A stretch of 33,113 bases of DNA from Syntrophaceae bacterium UBA6252 (GTDB lineage Bacteria > Desulfobacterota > Syntrophia > Syntrophales > UBA6807), in NCBI GenBank assembly GCA_002441265.1, contig DJVQ01000056.1, forward strand, positions 81,793 through 114,905, written 5' to 3'. The position numbers were made by a program, and so were the translations under genes. Below are positions 1 to 7,834 of this stretch, one piece after another. How positions within the stretch are numbered: position 1 is the first letter of the stretch; the number at the start of each line of letters is the position of its first letter. The notes beneath the pieces were generated by a model. It ran no database searches. It was not told the DNA's origin and saw nothing but the letters and a program-made list of their open reading frames with translations.

Positions 1-614
1 CCCATCTCGTGGGTCACGACGATCATGGTCATGCCCTCCCGGGCGAGGTTCTTCATGACTTCCAGGACTTCTCCGATCATCTCCGGGTCGAGGGCGGAGG
101 TCGGCTCGTCGAAGAGCATGATCTTCGGGCGCATGGCCAGGGCCCTGGCGATGGCGACGCGCTGCTGCTGCCCGCCGGAGAGCTTGTGGGGATGCTGGTC
201 GGCCTTTTCGAGAATGCCCACCTTCAGCAGGAGCTGTTTCGAGATCTCCGTCGCTTCCTCCCGTGAGCGCCTGCGCACGACGAGCTGGGCGAGATTGACG
301 TTTTCCAGGACCGTCTTGTGGGGAAACACGTTGAACGACTGGAAGACCATCCCCACTTCCTCGCGGACCTTGTTGATGTTCGTCCTGCGGTCGTTGATGT
401 CGTAGCCGTCGACGACGATGCTGCCGCCGTCGATTTTTTCGAGCTGGTTGACGGACCGGATCAGGGTGCTCTTCCCGGAGCCGCTGGGGCCGATGATGAC
501 CAGCTTCTCCCCCTCGTAAAGGTCCAGGGAGACGTTGTCCAGGGCCTTGAGGGTCCCGAAGTATTTGAAGACGTGTCGCATTTCCACGATGACGCGGCGT
601 TTATTTTCCGGCAC
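1..614 (-). CDS. Polar amino-acid ABC transporter ATP-binding protein (GlnQ-like), 3' end cut by window
   Basis: Cytoplasmic ATPase that powers uptake through the permease and binding protein encoded just upstream. About 204 codons are visible; the C-terminus lies outside the window. Walker A GPSGSGKST is near residues 40-48, the ABC signature LSGGQQQRVAIARAL near 143, and Walker B MLFDEPTSALD near 165. The visible end reads VTHEMG, the H-loop. I start it at a GTG (612-614) that overlaps the permease stop by 14 nt; an in-frame ATG at 579-581 is possible but would shorten the N-terminus before the first strand. The close match to GlnQ/HisP-type proteins and the overlapping gene order support polar amino-acid import; the exact substrate cannot be read from the sequence. 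Confidence 0.93.
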   Translation of the reverse strand, partial: MPENKRRVIVEMRHVFKYFGTLKALDNVSLDLYEGEKLVIIGPSGSGKSTLIRSVNQLEKIDGGSIVVDGYDINDRRTNINKVREEVGMVFQSFNVFPHKTVLENVNLAQLVVRRRSREEATEISKQLLLKVGILEKADQHPHKLSGGQQQRVAIARALAMRPKIMLFDEPTSALDPEMIGEVLEVMKNLAREGMTMIVVTHEM

Positions 615-1413
615 TGATCCGATCCTCCATGACGCTGATGAGTTTGGAGAAGAAGAGGGTGATGATCAGGTAAATAAGGGCGACCATCGTGTAGGTTTCG
701 AAGTAGGTGAAGGTTTCGGACGCGAATTCCCGGCCCCTCCGGAGAAGGTCGGAAACGGCGAGGATGGACACGAGGGACGAATCTTTCAGCAGGGCGACGA
801 ATTCGTTTCCCACCGGGGGAAGGATGGTCTTGAAGGCCTGGGGGAGAATGACCTGGCGCATGGACTGGGCGTGGGTCATGCCCAGGGAACGGGCCGCCTC
901 CATCTGCCCCTTGGGAATGGCCTCGATGCCCGCCCGGAAGATTTCCCCCATGTAGGCGCCGTAGCACACGGCCATGGCGATGACGGCGCTCCACATGGCG
1001 GGGACGTTGACGAACCGTCCCAGGGCGAAATAGATGTAGAAAAGCTGGACCAGAAGCGGAATGCCGCGGATGACCTCCACATACAGGGAGGCGGTCCCGT
1101 TGATCAGGCGGTTCTTCGAGAGCCGTCCCAGGCCCGTGAAGAGTCCGATGACGAGGGCCAGGATGATGGACAGGACGGTGACCTTGAAGGTGACCACGAT
1201 TCCGTCGGGAAGAAAGGCGAGGATCTTTCCGTAAGGATCGGACCGGAAGAACACCAGGTAAAGGACGACAGCGATGGCACCGAAAAAAGCGATCCGCCAG
1301 GCCGTGAAAAGGCCCGTGTCCTTTTTCAGAGGGATGGCCGGGCCGTCCGTGACGGCGATGACCGCCGTCTCGGACGGCTTCGGGCTGGTTTTCGGGTTTT
1401 TTACCGGAGCCAC
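601..1413 (-). CDS. Polar amino-acid ABC transporter permease (HisM/GlnP family)
   Basis: Inner-membrane channel subunit of 270 aa. A roughly 30-residue hydrophilic N-terminus precedes several hydrophobic segments, for example IAFFGAIAVVLYLVFF and VTVLSIILALVIGLFTG. The binding-protein-dependent permease EAA loop (EAARSLGMTHAQ, around residue 170) contacts the ATPase. The family motif RGIPLLVQLFYIYF is also present. The start is a GTG that overlaps the stop of the binding-protein gene by 13 nt, so the three genes are translationally linked in one operon. Only one permease gene is visible, so the channel is probably a homodimer; a second permease could lie outside the window. Confidence 0.94.
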   Translation of the reverse strand: MAPVKNPKTSPKPSETAVIAVTDGPAIPLKKDTGLFTAWRIAFFGAIAVVLYLVFFRSDPYGKILAFLPDGIVVTFKVTVLSIILALVIGLFTGLGRLSKNRLINGTASLYVEVIRGIPLLVQLFYIYFALGRFVNVPAMWSAVIAMAVCYGAYMGEIFRAGIEAIPKGQMEAARSLGMTHAQSMRQVILPQAFKTILPPVGNEFVALLKDSSLVSILAVSDLLRRGREFASETFTYFETYTMVALIYLIITLFFSKLISVMEDRISAGK

Positions 1414-2162
1414 TTCGCCTCGATCTTCTTGTCGATGCCCTTGGCTTTCACGGACTTGATCCCCTTGTTGATCATGTCGAGAAGCTTCTGGTTCCCCTTC
1501 TGGACCACGATCCCGTAGTATTCATCGGTGAAAGGCTGTCCGACGATCTTGAACTTCTCGGCGTATTCCTTCTTCTGGAGGGCGAAGTCGGCCGCAACGG
1601 GGGTGTCGCAGACAACGCCGGCGATCCGTCCCGCCGCCATGTCCTCGAAGGCGAGCCCGATCTCGTCGTAACCCTTCAGTTCCACGCCTTCCACTTTCTT
1701 GATTTCAAAGGCCCCGGTGGTGCCGATCTGGGCGCCCACTTTCTGTCCCTTGAGTTCGGCCAGGGTGGACACCTGGACCCCCTTGGGGACCACGAGGATC
1801 TGGCCGGCGTTGATGTAGGGGTCTGAGAAATCCATGGTTTTCTTCCGCTCGTCGGTGATGGTGACGGAGGAGATGATGGCGTCATATTTTCCGGCGGCGA
1901 TGCCGGCGAAAATGCCATCCCAGGCGACGTTCTTGAACACCACGCTGAATCCCCCCTCCTCGGCCACGGCACGGAAGAAGTCGATGTCGTATCCGACGAT
2001 ATCCTTGCTCTCGTTCACCATTTCCATGGGGGGCCAGGTGGCGTCGGTGGCCACGGTGATGGTGATCTTCTTCGCCGCGAGGGCCGTGTCTACGCAAAAG
2101 GGCGCCGTCATGACGAAACCGAAAAGAGTGAGCCAGATGACTGCAAACCGGAATGCTTTCAT
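1401..2162 (-). CDS. Periplasmic amino-acid-binding protein of the polar amino-acid ABC transporter
   Basis: Extracytoplasmic solute-binding protein family 3, 253 aa, the usual length. Residues 1-29 form a signal peptide with a hydrophobic core ending in DTALAA. The mature part has family signatures near its N-terminus (TVATDATWPPMEM and IVGYDIDFFRAVAEE), SSVTITDERKKTMDFSDPY in the ligand region, and KAKGIDKKIEAKWLR at the C-terminus. A GGAGG ribosome-binding site sits 6-7 nt before the ATG. It is the first gene of the minus-strand transporter operon and has a good sigma-70-like promoter upstream. The specificity within polar amino acids is not determinable here. Confidence 0.94.
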   Translation of the reverse strand: MKAFRFAVIWLTLFGFVMTAPFCVDTALAAKKITITVATDATWPPMEMVNESKDIVGYDIDFFRAVAEEGGFSVVFKNVAWDGIFAGIAAGKYDAIISSVTITDERKKTMDFSDPYINAGQILVVPKGVQVSTLAELKGQKVGAQIGTTGAFEIKKVEGVELKGYDEIGLAFEDMAAGRIAGVVCDTPVAADFALQKKEYAEKFKIVGQPFTDEYYGIVVQKGNQKLLDMINKGIKSVKAKGIDKKIEAKWLR

Positions 2163-2206
2163 ACCCTTCCTCCTTTTCGGATTGCTTTAATGCATGCAGG
2201 GTTTGT

Positions 2207-2235
2207 TTCTTACTATCGGGTCATGGTCTTGTCAA
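2207..2235 (-). promoter_or_regulatory. Sigma-70-like promoter for the amino-acid ABC operon
   Basis: On the minus strand, TTGACA (2230-2235) is followed after 17 nt by TAAGAA (2207-2212). It lies about 45 nt before the binding-protein ATG. The -35 is perfect and the -10 is weak, so I regard it as likely but unproven. Confidence 0.55.
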
Positions 2236-2306
2236 GGCGGAAAATCGCCACGGCGGCGGCGGATTTTCGTTGTCACGGGGAGGGAGAAGGGATATAGGGT
2301 TCCTCC

Positions 2307-3281
2307 ATGACGGAAGAAACGTTTCGGAACACCATCCGCCCGGAATCAGGCGGTCCCGCCGTCCCGGCGGATGCCGTCGGGAACCCCTCGGGGGGGAAAC
2401 TCGGCGCGGACCTGCTTCTGCTGCTGGCGGCGTTCTTCTGGGGGCTTGCCTTCCCGCTGGTGAAGGAGGCCCTCTCCCATGTGACCGTCCTCGTCTTTCT
2501 CGGACAGCGGTTCGCCCTTGCGTTTCTCCTTCTGCTCGCCCTGTGCCTTTTCCGCCTTGGGAGCTTCCGCGGGACCGTCCTGCGCCACGGCGCCCTCCTC
2601 GGGATCTTCCTCTTCGCGGCGTTCTTCCTTCAGACGGCGGCGCTCCGGTACACCACGGCTTCCAATGCCGCTTTTCTCACGGGCCTGAGCGTGGTGTTCG
2701 TCGCCCTTCTCGGGGCGCGCCTCTTCCGCCACAGGCTCCACCGGTTCACCCTGGCGGGGGTTTTCCTCGCCGCCGCGGGGCTGTTCCTGCTGACCACGGG
2801 GGGACAATGGCGATTCAACGGAGGGGACCTCCTGGCGCTTCTGTGCGCCCTGTCGGTGGCCTTCCACGTCCTGTACACGGGGGCCTGGGCCCCCCGGGGG
2901 GACGTCTACTGGCTGACGGCGGTCCAGATGGGGACGATCGCCCTTCTGTGCGCCCTGTTCGCCGTTCTTACCGGCGACGGCGCCGATCTTTTCCGGTGGC
3001 ACGGGGAGATCCTCGGGCCCCTCGTCGTGTGCGCCGTTTTCGCCACCGTCTTCGCCTTTCTCATTCAGACCGCCATGCAGCGGTTCACCACGGCGGCCCA
3101 CACGGCCCTCATCTTCTGCATGGAACCGGTCTTCGGGGCCGTCTTCGCATTTTTTCTCCTGGGGGAGCGGATGGGAACGGCGGGCGTGGCCGGGGCCCTT
3201 CTCATCCTCGCAGGGATGGTGCTTTCCGAGCTCCCGGGCATCCTTTCCGGGAAGAGGAACGGCAAGGTGCGCTTCACCTGA
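2307..3281 (+). CDS. DMT-superfamily EamA transporter
   Basis: Inner-membrane protein of 324 aa with about ten hydrophobic segments in two repeated EamA halves. After a roughly 30-residue soluble N-terminus, the first half begins near LLLLLAAFFWGLAFPLVKEAL; the second begins after the GQWRFNGGDLLALLCALSVAFHVLY region. The end of each half carries the family E-P/L-GE feature, for example MEPVFGAVFAFFLLGE near residue 275. Members export metabolites or amino acids; this one cannot be assigned a substrate. It diverges from the ABC operon and its 3' end overlaps the convergent methyltransferase gene by 8 bp. The start is supported by AGGG 7 nt before the ATG. Confidence 0.9.
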   Translation: MTEETFRNTIRPESGGPAVPADAVGNPSGGKLGADLLLLLAAFFWGLAFPLVKEALSHVTVLVFLGQRFALAFLLLLALCLFRLGSFRGTVLRHGALLGIFLFAAFFLQTAALRYTTASNAAFLTGLSVVFVALLGARLFRHRLHRFTLAGVFLAAAGLFLLTTGGQWRFNGGDLLALLCALSVAFHVLYTGAWAPRGDVYWLTAVQMGTIALLCALFAVLTGDGADLFRWHGEILGPLVVCAVFATVFAFLIQTAMQRFTTAAHTALIFCMEPVFGAVFAFFLLGERMGTAGVAGALLILAGMVLSELPGILSGKRNGKVRFT

Positions 3282-4068
3282 GAAATTCGTAAAGGAGCAC
3301 GGCCGCCGAGAGGGCCACGTTGAGGGATTCCCCGCGGCCCCTCCGGGGGATGGTGACCCGCCGGGAGGCGAGGTCCAGAAGCTCCCTCGAAAGGCCCCGG
3401 GATTCGTTTCCCAGGAGCAGGACGCACTTTCCGCCCTTTTCCGCTTCCTTCGGCGGAACGCCTCCCTCCGGCACGGCGGCCACGACCGGCCGTCCCGTCC
3501 GGGACGCCCATTCCCGGACCGCATCGGGAGGGGTGTTCTCGAGAACTTCCAGGTGAAAGACGGCCCCTGCCGAAGCCCGGAGGACCTTCGGGTTGAAAAG
3601 GTCCGTCGAGCGGGGGCCGAGCAGGACCGGCCGGACGCCGAACCACGCGGCGGTGCGGAGAATCGTTCCCAGGTTTCCCGGGTCCGCCATCTCCTCCAGG
3701 TAGAGGATGACCGGCCCGGGTCCGTCCTCCAGCACGGAGGGGGAAACGGCCGTCTTGCGGCAGAGAAAGACAACCCCCTGGGCGGACTCCTCCGTGGAGA
3801 TTCGGGCGAGCCGGGAGGGCGCCGCGAGGCATACGGGAAGGTCCCGGAGGGGCGGGAAGGTCCGGGCCAGGGTTTCCATGCGGGGGAGGGCCGATTCGAC
3901 GGCATAGATCTCCAGGACCGGGTGAAGGCGGCCCCGGAGCGCCTCCTCCAGGAGATGGAATCCCTCCGCGAGAAACAGCCCCTGCCGGTCCCGTTCCTTC
4001 TTCCGCAGAAGGCTTCGAATCTCTTTCTCACGGTTCGCCGAAAGAGGGCGGGGCTTCTGGAATTCCAT
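3274..4068 (-). CDS. SpoU/TrmH-family RNA 2'-O-methyltransferase
   Basis: SPOUT-fold methyltransferase that uses S-adenosylmethionine to methylate a ribose 2'-OH in rRNA or tRNA. It is 264 aa from this start. An N-terminal substrate-binding domain (LFLAEGFHLLEEAL, near residue 33) precedes the catalytic domain with motif 1 DPGNLGTILRTAAWFG, motif 2 LLLGNESRGLS and motif 3 SLNVALSAAVLLYEFLR, the conserved knot residues. I prefer the ATG at 4066-4068, preceded by AAAGG at good spacing; an in-frame ATG at 4096-4098 would add ten residues but lacks a ribosome-binding site. The exact RNA target (RlmB-like or TsnR-like) is unclear. It converges on and overlaps the upstream EamA gene by 8 bp. Confidence 0.92.
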   Translation of the reverse strand: MEFQKPRPLSANREKEIRSLLRKKERDRQGLFLAEGFHLLEEALRGRLHPVLEIYAVESALPRMETLARTFPPLRDLPVCLAAPSRLARISTEESAQGVVFLCRKTAVSPSVLEDGPGPVILYLEEMADPGNLGTILRTAAWFGVRPVLLGPRSTDLFNPKVLRASAGAVFHLEVLENTPPDAVREWASRTGRPVVAAVPEGGVPPKEAEKGGKCVLLLGNESRGLSRELLDLASRRVTIPRRGRGESLNVALSAAVLLYEFLR

Positions 4069-4149
4069 GGGCGGGCCTTTCCGGGGATGACTTGACATTG
4101 GACACTATCATACCTAACTTATAACTGAAAAGGACATTCTGAAAAGCTG

Positions 4150-4252
4150 AAAAAAACCGCCCTGACCGAAAAGGCATCGGGTTCCCCATCCGGTGTCGTT
4201 CCGGGGTTTACCCCCCCTCCTTTCCCCGGGACTTGGCAGGGCGGTTTTTTTT
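4150..4252. ncRNA. Candidate structured RNA or bidirectional terminator with self-complementary ends
   Basis: The arms AAAAAAACCGCCCTG (4150-4164) and CAGGGCGGTTTTTTT (4237-4251) are perfectly complementary over 15 bp and enclose about 72 nt. Inside, TCCGGGG and CCCCGGG can form a second hairpin. On either strand the element ends in a U-tract directly after a GC-rich stem, as a Rho-independent terminator would. It lies between two genes that diverge, where no terminator is needed, so a small RNA or leader RNA is possible. A TTGACA at 4092-4097 could drive plus-strand transcription, but its -10 is weak. I did not recognise a known RNA family (SRP, 6S and common riboswitch motifs were considered). 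Confidence 0.45.
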
Positions 4253-4374
4253 GCCTTCGACGGGGACCTTTCACCTCAGGGTGATCATGCCTCGCGGGCA
4301 AGCGCTTCCCGGGGCTTGTCTTTCAGGCGATATCCGTATATTCTCCATATCGCGCGGAAAGAACGGCGGGGGGC

Positions 4375-4911
4375 ATGAAAGCGGTCGTTGATTTCATTTA
4401 CCGGATCGTGACAGGGAAAAGGCGTGTGCGGATGCTTTTGATGCCGCTCTTCGCCGTTTGCTTCCTCTGCCTCATTCTGCTGGTGATATTTCTCGCAACG
4501 AGGGTCGACGCATTCTTCGGTCTTTCCCGGCCGCTGGGACATCCCTGGAATATTGCGGTTTCCCTGCCGCTGCTCGCGGCGGGGGCCTTTCTGTGGTTGT
4601 GGTCGGTGCTGCATTTCGCGAAGGCGAGGGGAACTCCCGTACCGGTCAGTCCCCCTGTGAAACTTGTCGATACCGGTCCGTACGCTTACGTGAGAAACCC
4701 GATGCTGTCGGGCATATTTCTCGTTCTCTTCGGGGTCGCATTCCTGATGGGGTCTTCATCCCTTCTGTTTGTTTTTACCCCGGCCTTTATGGCCTGCAGC
4801 ATCCTGGAGTTCAAACTGATCGAGGAACCGGAACTGGAGAGGCGCCTCGGAGAAAAGTACCTCGATTATAAAAGAAGGACGCCCATTCTGATCCCGAAAA
4901 TCTTCCGTTAA
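4375..4911 (+). CDS. Isoprenylcysteine carboxyl methyltransferase-like membrane protein (PEMT/ICMT fold)
   Basis: Integral membrane methyltransferase-like protein of 178 aa with about four or five hydrophobic segments (for example LLMPLFAVCFLCLILLVI and SLPLLAAGAFLWLWSV). The C-terminal half has the family signature: GPYAYVRNPMLSG near residue 103 and EEPELERRLGEKYLDYKR near 152, which in characterised homologues bind S-adenosylmethionine. Bacterial members act on small lipids or phospholipids or have no known substrate, so the reaction here is open. A G-rich stretch directly before the ATG serves as the ribosome-binding site. It stands alone; the next gene starts about 130 nt downstream. Confidence 0.85.
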   Translation: MKAVVDFIYRIVTGKRRVRMLLMPLFAVCFLCLILLVIFLATRVDAFFGLSRPLGHPWNIAVSLPLLAAGAFLWLWSVLHFAKARGTPVPVSPPVKLVDTGPYAYVRNPMLSGIFLVLFGVAFLMGSSSLLFVFTPAFMACSILEFKLIEEPELERRLGEKYLDYKRRTPILIPKIFR

Positions 4912-4942
4912 CGGAGTCGTCGTGCCGACGCCCCGGCTCATT

Positions 4943-5044
4943 TTTGACGAACTCGTAAAAAGGCCGATTCAACACTTTTTCGAACGGCACAGGAAAAAGA
5001 TCCCATGCCGGGTGCAGATCGCCCATCCGAGAGGAGGACGCCGC
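4943..5044 (+). repeat. Fragment of dispersed repeat family E, carrying the RBS of the next gene
   Basis: The left part begins TTGACGAACTCGTAAAAAG and continues through CTTTTTCGAACGGCA, closely matching the reverse complement of the right end of the copy at 31421-31583. The right part (CGCCCATCC, then GAGAGGAGGACGCCG) resembles the internal GAATCCCGAGGAGCGAGG segment of the copy at 7416-7563. The similarity was judged by eye and the right boundary is uncertain. The GAGGAGG that serves the oxidoreductase at 5045 lies inside this part. Confidence 0.45.
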
Positions 5045-6982
5045 ATGAATCCCTTCCCCATCCTGTTTTCCCCCATCCGGATCGCTGGAATGGAATTGAA
5101 GAACCGCATCGTCATGCCCGCCATGGCGACGAATTTCCTCGTCGACGGAACGGTCACGGAGCGGATGATCGATTATTTCCGCGCCCGGGCCCGGGGAGGC
5201 GCCGGGCTTCTCGTCACCGAGGCGGCATCGGTCCGGGCCGTCCCGGGAAGTCACCTTTCCCGGCTCCACCTGAACGTGTCCGATGACCGGTTCCTTCCGC
5301 AGCTGCGGGCGCTCGCCGACGCCGTCCACCTCGAGGGGGGAAAGATCGCCGTCCAGTTGAGCCACCTGGGGAGACAGGTGGCGTCCGCGTTTTCCGGGGC
5401 CGTTCCCGTGGCCCCTTCGGCCGTCCCCTGTCCCGTGACCCGGGAGGTGCCGAAAGAGCTTTCCGCCGGAGAGATCGGGGAGATCGTCCGGGATTTCGTC
5501 CGCGGGGCCGTCCGGGCCCGGGAGGCAGGATTCGACGCCGTGGAGCTTCATGCCTGCCACGGCTACCTCATCGGCCAGTTCTTCTCCCCCCTGTCGAACC
5601 GGAGGACGGACCGGTACGGGGGGGACGCGGAGGGCCGGTCCCGTTTCGCCGTGGAGATTCTCCGGGGGATCCGCGAGGCCCTCGGGGCGTCCTTCCCGGT
5701 CATCGCCCGTATCAACGGCGAGGACGGCGTCCCCGGCGGCCCGAAGGTGGAGGACATGATGGAAATCGTGCCCTTTCTCGTCGGGGCGGGGGCGGACGCC
5801 CTCCATGTCAGCGCGGGGGTGTACGGTTCCGCCCGGGCGACGGTTGCCCCCATGTTCGAGGAACGGGGATGCTTCGTCCCCCTGGCGGAAAGGGTCCGGA
5901 AGGGGGTGTCCGTTCCCGTCATCGCCGTCGGACGGATCGACGGGCCGGCCCTGGCCGAGGAAATCCTCCGGTCGGGAAAGGCAGATCTGGTCGCCATGGG
6001 ACGGTCCCTTCTGGCCGACCCGGACCTGCCCGTCAAGGCCGCGTCCGGAAGGGAAGGGGAAATCCTCTCCTGCCTGGGATGCAACCAGGGGTGCATCGAC
6101 CGGATCAACGCCAGCATGATGACCGGCCGCACCGTGGGGATCACGTGCCTCGTCAATCCCGGGGCGGGGCGGGAGCGGGAGGCGGCCTTCGGGAAGGCCC
6201 CGCGGCAAAAGCGGGTCCTCGTCGCGGGCGGCGGTCCCGGGGGCCTCGAGGCGGCCCTGACGGCGGCCGGGCGGGGCCACGAGGTCGTTCTCTGGGAGAG
6301 GGAAAACGTCCTCGGCGGGCAGCTTCGACTTGCCGGCCGGGTGCCCGGGAGGGACGCCTTCCTCCGCTATGTGGCGTTCATGGAGGCCGCCCTCGGAAGG
6401 GCGGGCGTATCCGTCGTTCTGAACCGCGCCGCCACGGGGGAGCGTGTCCGGGAGGAAGGCCCGGACGCCGTCATCGTCGCCACCGGCGCCGTTCCCGTCG
6501 TTCCCTCCTTCGTCCGGGGGGGCCTCACCGCCTGGGAGGTTCTCCGGGGGGCCGTTCCGTCGGGAGAGGAGATCGTCGTTCTCGGCGGGGGGGCCGTGGG
6601 TCTGGAAACGGCCCATTTCCTCGCCGATCTCGGCAAGCGGGTGACCGTTCTCGAGATGACGGGCCGCTTCGGGGGGGACATGGGGGCCATCTCCGCGTTC
6701 TATGTGCGCCGGTTCCTCCTGGAGAAGAAGGTGCGGCTGGAGCGGTTGGCCGTCGTCCAGGAGGCGACGGACCGGGAGGTCCGTTACCTGAGGGAGGGGG
6801 AGGAAAAAACCCTTTCAGGGTTTGACGCCCTGGTGATCGCCCTGGGCGCCTGTTCGGATCGTTCGCTGGCGGGGGAATTGGAATCCTTCGCGGGAAACCT
6901 CGTTGTCGTAGGCGATGCCCTGGCCCCCCGGAAGGCCCTGGAGGCGGTGTTCGAGGGCTTCGAGGCGGGAAGGACACTGTAG
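5045..6982 (+). CDS. Old-yellow-enzyme oxidoreductase, FMN/4Fe-4S/FAD type (2,4-dienoyl-CoA reductase-like)
   Basis: Multidomain flavoprotein of 645 aa, the usual length for the FadH/trimethylamine-dehydrogenase group. Residues 1-335 form the FMN TIM barrel (FSPIRIAGMELKNRIVMPAM near the start; HACHGYLIGQFFSPLSNRRT near 166). A cysteine cluster C343-x2-C346-x3-C350-x17-C368 should bind the 4Fe-4S centre. From about residue 390 come a FAD Rossmann fold (VLVAGGGPGGLEAA) and an inserted NAD(P) Rossmann fold near 510 (IVVLGGGAVGLETA). It would pass hydride from NAD(P)H through FAD and Fe-S to FMN and reduce an activated C=C bond; the substrate is unknown. The ATG is preceded by GAGGAGG. The gap before the fourth cysteine is longer than the 11 residues I recall for E. 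coli FadH. Confidence 0.93.
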   Translation: MNPFPILFSPIRIAGMELKNRIVMPAMATNFLVDGTVTERMIDYFRARARGGAGLLVTEAASVRAVPGSHLSRLHLNVSDDRFLPQLRALADAVHLEGGKIAVQLSHLGRQVASAFSGAVPVAPSAVPCPVTREVPKELSAGEIGEIVRDFVRGAVRAREAGFDAVELHACHGYLIGQFFSPLSNRRTDRYGGDAEGRSRFAVEILRGIREALGASFPVIARINGEDGVPGGPKVEDMMEIVPFLVGAGADALHVSAGVYGSARATVAPMFEERGCFVPLAERVRKGVSVPVIAVGRIDGPALAEEILRSGKADLVAMGRSLLADPDLPVKAASGREGEILSCLGCNQGCIDRINASMMTGRTVGITCLVNPGAGREREAAFGKAPRQKRVLVAGGGPGGLEAALTAAGRGHEVVLWERENVLGGQLRLAGRVPGRDAFLRYVAFMEAALGRAGVSVVLNRAATGERVREEGPDAVIVATGAVPVVPSFVRGGLTAWEVLRGAVPSGEEIVVLGGGAVGLETAHFLADLGKRVTVLEMTGRFGGDMGAISAFYVRRFLLEKKVRLERLAVVQEATDREVRYLREGEEKTLSGFDALVIALGACSDRSLAGELESFAGNLVVVGDALAPRKALEAVFEGFEAGRTL

Positions 6983-7043
6983 GGTCGGAAAACCGTCTTG
7001 GACTTTTGCCGCGTTTTCTTGGAACGATCGAAGGACATGGGGA

Positions 7044-7264
7044 GGGGCGCGGACGGTTTTCCGGCTCAGGAACCGCTTTTCGACGGTTCCTGATTTCTCG
7101 CTCCACTGCAACACCGCGGATTTGCCCTGTGGGGCCATCAGGCTCGGAGAAGCGGTGTTGCGGTCGTTTCGCTTCGAAAGGAACCGTGAGCGAAAAGGCG
7201 CTTATTCGCCTCCAAAACCGTTCCGCGCCTCTCGACGGTGATCGTTTACGGCAGGGTGCCGCCG
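7044..7264. repeat. Duplicated A-B module, uninterrupted copy
   Basis: Segment A (7044-7095) recurs identically at 7364-7415. Segment B (7094-7264) recurs at 7564-7734 with roughly a dozen substitutions and no visible indel. In this copy A runs directly into B. Segment B contains a perfect 9-bp inverted repeat CAACACCGC/GCGGTGTTG about 35 nt apart. Confidence 0.9.
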
Positions 7265-7308
7265 TCCGCCGATTCCGGCCCCGGTTCCCGCAGGCCTCCG
7301 GATGTAGC

Positions 7309-7326
7309 CCGGGGCTTCAGCCCCGG
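7309..7326. repeat. REP-like palindrome C, copy 1
   Basis: CCGGGGCT-TC-AGCCCCGG, a perfect 8-bp hairpin with a 2-nt loop. The same 18 bp recurs at 7811-7828. Confidence 0.8.
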
Positions 7327-7363
7327 TCGGAACAGGGAAGACCGTTTGACGTGGCGGTTCCGG

Positions 7364-7734
7364 GGGGCGCGGACGGTTTTCCGGCTCAGGAACCGCTTTT
7401 CGACGGTTCCTGATTCTTGATATACTAAGTATCCTGGACGGCAAAGTAAAAAGCTCCAGAGGCAAGGCGCCCGAATCCCGAGGAGCGAGGCGTACTGGGA
7501 TGTACGCCGCAGGGACGAGGGATGAAGGGGAACGCAGCATATGGGCTTTTTACAAAGCCGCCGTTTCTCGCTCCACTGCAACACCGCAGATTCGCCCTGT
7601 GGGGCCATGAGGCTCGGACAAGCGGTGTTGCGGCCGTTCCGCTTCGAAAGGAACCGTGGGCGAAAAGGCGCTTATTCGCCTCCAAAACCGTTCCGCGCCC
7701 CTCGACGATGATCGTTTATCGCAAGGCACCGCCG
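7364..7734. repeat. Duplicated A-B module, copy interrupted by repeat E
   Basis: A (7364-7415) and B (7564-7734) match the module at 7044-7264 but are separated by about 148 bp, which is the family-E element. The pair therefore shows the same site empty and filled. Confidence 0.88.
7416..7563 (+). mobile_element. MITE-like repeat, family E, intact-looking copy inserted between A and B
   Basis: The element starts TTGATATACTAAG, has an inner arm GTAAAAAGC that is the exact complement of GCTTTTTAC near its right end, and ends in AAAGCCGCCG. Its interior contains GAATCCCGAGGAGCGAGG and inverted GGCGTAC/GTACGCC-type segments. The uninterrupted A-B copy defines its limits to within about 2 bp; only TT is shared by both flanks, so any target duplication is at most 2 bp. 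It has no coding capacity, so any movement would depend on a transposase elsewhere. A divergent reverse-oriented copy lies at 31421-31583. Confidence 0.75.
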
Positions 7735-7790
7735 GCCCTGAAGGGCCGGACTACATCAAACAATTATTTTATGACTTCAGCCCGGGTCCG
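7728..7790. repeat. Direct repeat D, copy 1, with palindrome
   Basis: CCGGCCCT-GA-AGGGCCGG (7732-7749) is followed by a conserved AT-rich stretch containing CAAACAATTATTTTA and ending GACTTCAGC. The unit recurs at 7835-7897 with few differences. Confidence 0.85.
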
Positions 7791-7810
7791 TGCAAACCTC
7801 TGAATGCAGC

Positions 7811-7828
7811 CCGGGGCTTCAGCCCCGG
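7811..7828. repeat. REP-like palindrome C, copy 2
   Basis: The same 18-bp hairpin as 7309-7326, here between the two D repeats. Confidence 0.8.
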
Positions 7829-7834
7829 TGGTGT

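Noticed and set aside
4150..4252. Signal recognition particle RNA, 6S RNA or a common riboswitch
   Set aside because: The SRP domain IV core, the long 6S hairpin and the riboswitch core motifs I compared are absent.
4922..5044. N-terminal extension of the enoate reductase
   Set aside because: Family members begin at the FSPIRIAGM region; the ATG at 5045 has a strong ribosome-binding site and the extension is repeat-like.
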